Assembly (NCBI GenBank): GCA_903847495.1
Contig: CAINDT010000098.1
Span: forward strand, 1 to 16,437
DNA length: 16,437 bases
Reading direction: 5' to 3'
Source of the DNA: an uncultured Actinomycetes bacterium
GTDB taxonomy: Bacteria; Actinomycetota; Thermoleophilia; Gaiellales; F1-60-MAGs149
This document shows positions 13,083 to 16,437 of the stretch, piece after piece. The notes under the pieces were generated by a model that saw only the letters and a list, made by a program, of their open reading frames with translations, was not told the DNA's origin and did not search any database. A program made the position numbers and the translations under genes. Within the stretch, counting starts at the first letter, position 1, and each line of letters starts with the position of its first letter.

Positions 13083-15185
13083 ATGAAGCGCATCGTCAAC
13101 GGCGCCTGCCCCCTCGACTGCCCCGACACGTGCTCGTGGCAGATCGAGGTCGAGGATGGACGGGCCGTGCGCATGCGCGGCCGCAAGGACCATCCGTACA
13201 CGCGTGGCGCACTCTGCGGCAAGGTCAATCGCTATCTCGATGCCGTCTACGCGCCCGATCGACTGCACACTCCGCTGCGGCGCATTGGGGAGAAAGGCGA
13301 GGGTCGCTTCCAGGAGATCGACTGGGACGAGGCGATCGGTCTGACCGCCGCGGCGCTCCAGACAACGATCGACCGTCATGGCCCGGAGGCGATTCTCCCG
13401 TACTACTACGCCGGCACGCTTGGCGCAGTGCAGGGCTGGTCGCTTGGGCAGCGTCTGTTCAAGCACCTCGGGGCGACGCGCCTGGGGACGACGATTTGCA
13501 CCGGCGCGGCCACCGCCGCGATGAAGGTCACCATCAACCGGCCCGTTGGGCTCGACCCCGAGGACTTCGTCCACTCGAAGCTGATTCTGATCTGGGGCGC
13601 GAACCTGCTGTCGTCCAACATGCATCAGTGGCACTTCATCCACGAAGCACAGCGAAACGGTGCGCACGTGGTCGCCATCGACCCCCTCCCCACCGACACC
13701 GCCCTGCGCTGCGACCAGCACCTCCAGCTCCTGCCCGGTACCGATGCCGCGCTGGCCATGGGTCTGATGGGCGAACTGCTGGCCGCTGGCGCATGCGATG
13801 AGGAGTGGCTGGAGGAGTGCAGCGTGGGCTGGTCCGACCTGCGCGAGCGTCTCGCTGATTGGAGTGCCGCTCGTGCGGCGACCATCTGCGGCCTCGACAT
13901 CGGCGAGGTGCAGGGTCTCGCCGACCGCATGATCACGACGCGCCCCACCGCAATCCGCATGGGACTGGGGCTGCAGCGCCATGGTGGTGCAGGCGCCGCG
14001 TACCGCAGCATCCTCATCCTCGGTGCGGTCACCGGGGACTTCCGCCGCGTCGGCGGGGGCGTGCTGCCGGAGACCGCAGGCCGTTACGACGACATCACGA
14101 TCGACCTCGAGGAGCCCACCGGGCTCGACCTGCCGGCCGCACGCACCATCAACATGTCGCGTCTTGCCGAGGCGCTCACCGACACCACACAGGATCCGCA
14201 GGTTCACGCGTTGGTCGTGTGGAATACCAACCCGGCGGCCACCGTGCCCGACCAGGTGCGCGCACAGCGCGGGTTCCGCCGCGATGACCTGCACCTCACG
14301 GTGCTCGAGCACCGCATGACAGACACGGCGATGTTCGCCGATGTCCTCCTGCCCGCAACCATGCAGACGGAGCATCTCGACATCCATCCGTCCTACGGGC
14401 ATCACTACCTCACGCTCAATCTGCCCGCGATCGAACCGATCGGCGAGTGCCTGCCGAACACCGAGATCTTCCGACGCCTCGCGGCGGCGCTCGGACTGGA
14501 CCACCCGCGCCTCCACGACTCGGATGAGGACCTCGTGCGTCAGTTCATCGACACCGATCTCGCGCGCTCGCGTGGCATCACCTTCGAGTCTCTGTCGGAG
14601 ACCGGCTACGCCCGCGTCGACGATATCCGCGGCACCGCACCGCACGCGCACGGCAACTTCCCGACCGCCGACGGCAAGCTGCACATCACCGTTCCCGCAC
14701 TCGCTGCGCAGGGCCTCGATCCGGTTCCCGGTTACACACCGTCCTTCGAGGGTGCCGACGCAGAACTGGCAGAGCGCTTTCCGCTGATTCTGATCTCGCC
14801 AGCCCAGCGCTTCTTCCTCAACTCCACCTTCGCCGACCTCCCGGGGCACCTGCGCATGACGGGCGAGCCGATGGTGTTCCTGAGTGCCGACGACGCCGCC
14901 GAGCGCGGCATCGAGGACGGCGACCTCGTCGAGATCGCCAACGACCGTGGCGCGTTCACGTGCGCGGCCGCGATCCACCCGCGCGCGCGCAACGGTGTTG
15001 CCTGGTCCTACAAGGCCTACTGGGCGAAGGATCGTGGCGGCACCAACGTGAATGCCACCACCCCCGTGCGCGACGCCGACATGGGCGGGTCTCCCACGTT
15101 CCACGACAACCGCGTGGACGTCACGCTCGTGGCAAAGGCCACGTCCGATGAGACGCGACGGATGGCCGAAGCGCTCGGTGACTGA
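13083..15185 (+). CDS. Cytosolic molybdopterin-dependent oxidoreductase with one N-terminal [4Fe-4S] cluster
   Basis: Member of the DMSO-reductase/formate-dehydrogenase superfamily (COG0243-like), 700 residues. The N-terminal Fe4S4 domain has Cys9, Cys13, Cys17 and Cys45 (C-x3-C-x3-C-x27-C), with Lys47 just after. The central molybdopterin domain includes TTICTGAATAAM (near 136-147, where the Mo ligand would lie), KLILIWGANLLSSN and VAIDPLPTDTA. The C-terminal molybdopterin-dinucleotide domain holds ISPAQRFFLNST, DDAAERGIEDGDLVEI, FTCAAAIHPRARNG and the tail motif SPTFHDNRVDV. There is no twin-arginine signal, so it is cytosolic, and no small electron-transfer subunit is adjacent. The substrate is unknown. 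Its position between the hydrolase and the amine oxidase suggests a redox step in the same catabolic route, but this is inference. It ends 6 bases from the convergent oxidase gene. Confidence 0.87.
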   Translation: MKRIVNGACPLDCPDTCSWQIEVEDGRAVRMRGRKDHPYTRGALCGKVNRYLDAVYAPDRLHTPLRRIGEKGEGRFQEIDWDEAIGLTAAALQTTIDRHGPEAILPYYYAGTLGAVQGWSLGQRLFKHLGATRLGTTICTGAATAAMKVTINRPVGLDPEDFVHSKLILIWGANLLSSNMHQWHFIHEAQRNGAHVVAIDPLPTDTALRCDQHLQLLPGTDAALAMGLMGELLAAGACDEEWLEECSVGWSDLRERLADWSAARAATICGLDIGEVQGLADRMITTRPTAIRMGLGLQRHGGAGAAYRSILILGAVTGDFRRVGGGVLPETAGRYDDITIDLEEPTGLDLPAARTINMSRLAEALTDTTQDPQVHALVVWNTNPAATVPDQVRAQRGFRRDDLHLTVLEHRMTDTAMFADVLLPATMQTEHLDIHPSYGHHYLTLNLPAIEPIGECLPNTEIFRRLAAALGLDHPRLHDSDEDLVRQFIDTDLARSRGITFESLSETGYARVDDIRGTAPHAHGNFPTADGKLHITVPALAAQGLDPVPGYTPSFEGADAELAERFPLILISPAQRFFLNSTFADLPGHLRMTGEPMVFLSADDAAERGIEDGDLVEIANDRGAFTCAAAIHPRARNGVAWSYKAYWAKDRGGTNVNATTPVRDADMGGSPTFHDNRVDVTLVAKATSDETRRMAEALGD

Positions 15186-15191
15186 CGCCCG

Positions 15192-16437
15192 CTAGTCCTT
15201 CTGCTTGGACTTCTTCGGGATCATCCCGCCCGGCGCCAGACCGGCGAGGAACTCAGAGACGCGCCCGGGCTGCTGACCAACCGCCTCCTTGGCCTCCTTC
15301 GCCGCCACGCCCGTGCGAACCACGTGCGCGCCGATGTAGCGGATGGGGTCGGGCGGCAACGTGCCGGGCCGACCGTTGACGAGGCCGCACGTAGCGACGC
15401 CATCGCGATCGCCCAGCGCCAGACCGGCCAGGATCCGACCGGCCAGGTGCGATGGCCCGACGCCGTTGCCCGAGAAACCGGCGCCGTAGAGAATGTGCGA
15501 GCGACCGCCGAGATTGCCGAACAGGGGGATGCCGGTCGGGGACCGGTCGATCGGTCCGCTCCAGTCGTGGTCGATCGGCACGTCCGCGAGGTTGGGATAC
15601 AGGCGCCGGAAGCCCAGCGTCACGTCAGCCGCACGCTTCGCATCGCGATCGAAACCAGGTCCCATGCGCCCGCGGAAGGCGATGCCCCAGCCACCCTTGC
15701 CGAACGTGATGCGACCGTCTGCTGTGGTGCGGTAGTAGTGGATCTGCAACTGCGAGTCGGAGACGCACTCCCCGCCGGTCCAGCCGATCTGCTCCAGCCG
15801 GTCGGGAATCGGCGGTGTGGACACCATGTCGCTGGAGATCGCCACGATCTGCCGGTGCAGTTCGCGCAGGCCCGCAGAGTGCGCGTTGATCGCGAGGATC
15901 ACCTTGTCCGCGGTCACCGCGCCCTGAGGCGTGCGGATCACCGCGGGAGCGCGGCGATCGAGCTCGATCATGGGCGTGTGCTCGTAGACGCGCACGCCGA
16001 GCTGCAGCGCGACGCGGGCAAGCCCACGCACCAGATATCCGGGGTGCACCTGAGCGGCGGAGGCGTCGAGCACACCTTCAAGGTGCACGGGCGAGCCCGT
16101 GCGACGAGCCACCTCCTCGTGCGCAAGCGCCGTGAACGGCCGGACACCCAACCGGTCGCAGAGCTCCATCACCGGCAGCCAGGACCCACGTTGGACGTCG
16201 GTCGTCGCTGTCCACAGATATCCGCCCTGCCGGAATTGGGCATCGATGGAATAGCGCTCGCAGTCGGCGCGAATGTCGTCGATCGCCGCCTCAGAGGCAC
16301 GGGCGAGATCAAGTGCCTCTCGCTCACCGACAAGCTTCACCAGTGTCTCCAACTTGGCCCACCAGCTGAGCACCTCGCCGCCGTTGCGGCCGGAGGCGCC
16401 GCCGCCGCAGATGTCCTTCTCGATGATCACGACGTCG
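15192..16437 (-). CDS. FAD-dependent amine oxidase (DAO family, PuuB-like), 5' end cut by the window
   Basis: Flavoprotein oxidase or dehydrogenase of the glycine/D-amino-acid oxidase family; 414 residues are visible. The first visible residues DVVIIEKD are the second Rossmann strand with the ribose-binding Glu, so the GxGxxG strand lies beyond 16437 and the apparent GTG start at 16430 is not real. GGASGRNGGEV (12-22) is the typical FAD motif. Further signs are QVHPGYLVRGLA (129-140), VILAINAHS (179-187), the SGPIDRSPTGIPLFG segment near 293 and the C-terminal FAD motif YGAGFSGNGVGPSHLAGR (317-334). These match gamma-glutamylputrescine oxidase-like proteins. The tail is Lys-rich (KKSKQKD). 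In context it could oxidise the C-N bond of a gamma-glutamylated or free amine to an aldehyde plus amine or ammonia. It is convergent with the molybdopterin enzyme gene. Confidence 0.85.
   Translation of the reverse strand, partial: DVVIIEKDICGGGASGRNGGEVLSWWAKLETLVKLVGEREALDLARASEAAIDDIRADCERYSIDAQFRQGGYLWTATTDVQRGSWLPVMELCDRLGVRPFTALAHEEVARRTGSPVHLEGVLDASAAQVHPGYLVRGLARVALQLGVRVYEHTPMIELDRRAPAVIRTPQGAVTADKVILAINAHSAGLRELHRQIVAISSDMVSTPPIPDRLEQIGWTGGECVSDSQLQIHYYRTTADGRITFGKGGWGIAFRGRMGPGFDRDAKRAADVTLGFRRLYPNLADVPIDHDWSGPIDRSPTGIPLFGNLGGRSHILYGAGFSGNGVGPSHLAGRILAGLALGDRDGVATCGLVNGRPGTLPPDPIRYIGAHVVRTGVAAKEAKEAVGQQPGRVSEFLAGLAPGGMIPKKSKQKD

Noticed and set aside
12837..15104. Open frame of about 750 codons on the minus strand opposite the molybdopterin oxidoreductase
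   Set aside because: The plus-strand protein is clearly homologous end to end; the antisense product has no recognisable motif.
1..16437. CRISPR arrays, insertion sequences, tRNA genes, integrase or att repeats
   Set aside because: No direct repeats, transposase or integrase motifs, or tRNA-like folds were noticed. The island does not look recently mobile and its base composition resembles its surroundings by eye.

Overview
High-GC (roughly two thirds G+C by eye), gene-dense bacterial chromosome. GTG and TTG starts, ATGA/GTGA stop-start overlaps, very short gaps and TANNNT -10 elements set 6-7 bases before start codons all suggest an actinobacterium (Actinomycetota). A deep lineage such as Thermoleophilia is possible, but the class is a guess. 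I see no rRNA, tRNA, insertion sequence, prophage or CRISPR array, and no gene-free stretch longer than about 100 bases.

Left part (1-8151), mostly housekeeping. A TauE/SafE-type permease (+) ends on a shared CTAG with a leftward operon that reads Nudix hydrolase, oligoendopeptidase F (M3B), methylaspartate ammonia-lyase. Divergent from the Nudix gene is a membrane-anchored polysaccharide deacetylase (+). It converges, again on a shared CTAG, with a DeoC-like gene (-) that lacks the Schiff-base lysine. Divergent from that is a membrane-anchored putative glycoside hydrolase of the DUF4015 type (+), which converges with the GTPase Era (-) across a small perfect hairpin holding both stop codons.

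Right part (8204-16437), a catabolic island. It holds a FadR/FCD-type GntR regulator, a cytochrome P450, a glutamine-synthetase-like ligase, a periplasmic-binding-protein-fold protein without a signal peptide, a PuuD-like gamma-glutamyl hydrolase, a cytosolic molybdopterin oxidoreductase and, convergent with it, a PuuB-like FAD amine oxidase cut by the window edge. P450, ligase and binding-fold gene overlap by 4 bases each. A near-perfect inverted repeat lies on the predicted P450 promoter, right after the regulator gene. The gene set fits degradation of an amine through gamma-glutamylated intermediates. It resembles, from memory, the mycobacterial pip/mor (piperidine, pyrrolidine, morpholine) gene sets and the aniline and putrescine (Puu) logic. 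The substrate cannot be read from the sequence.

The most notable points are this island with its cytosolic binding-fold protein and deviant ligase active site, the apparently catalytically altered DeoC homologue, and a strikingly regular set of probable leaderless promoters in front of nearly every transcription unit.
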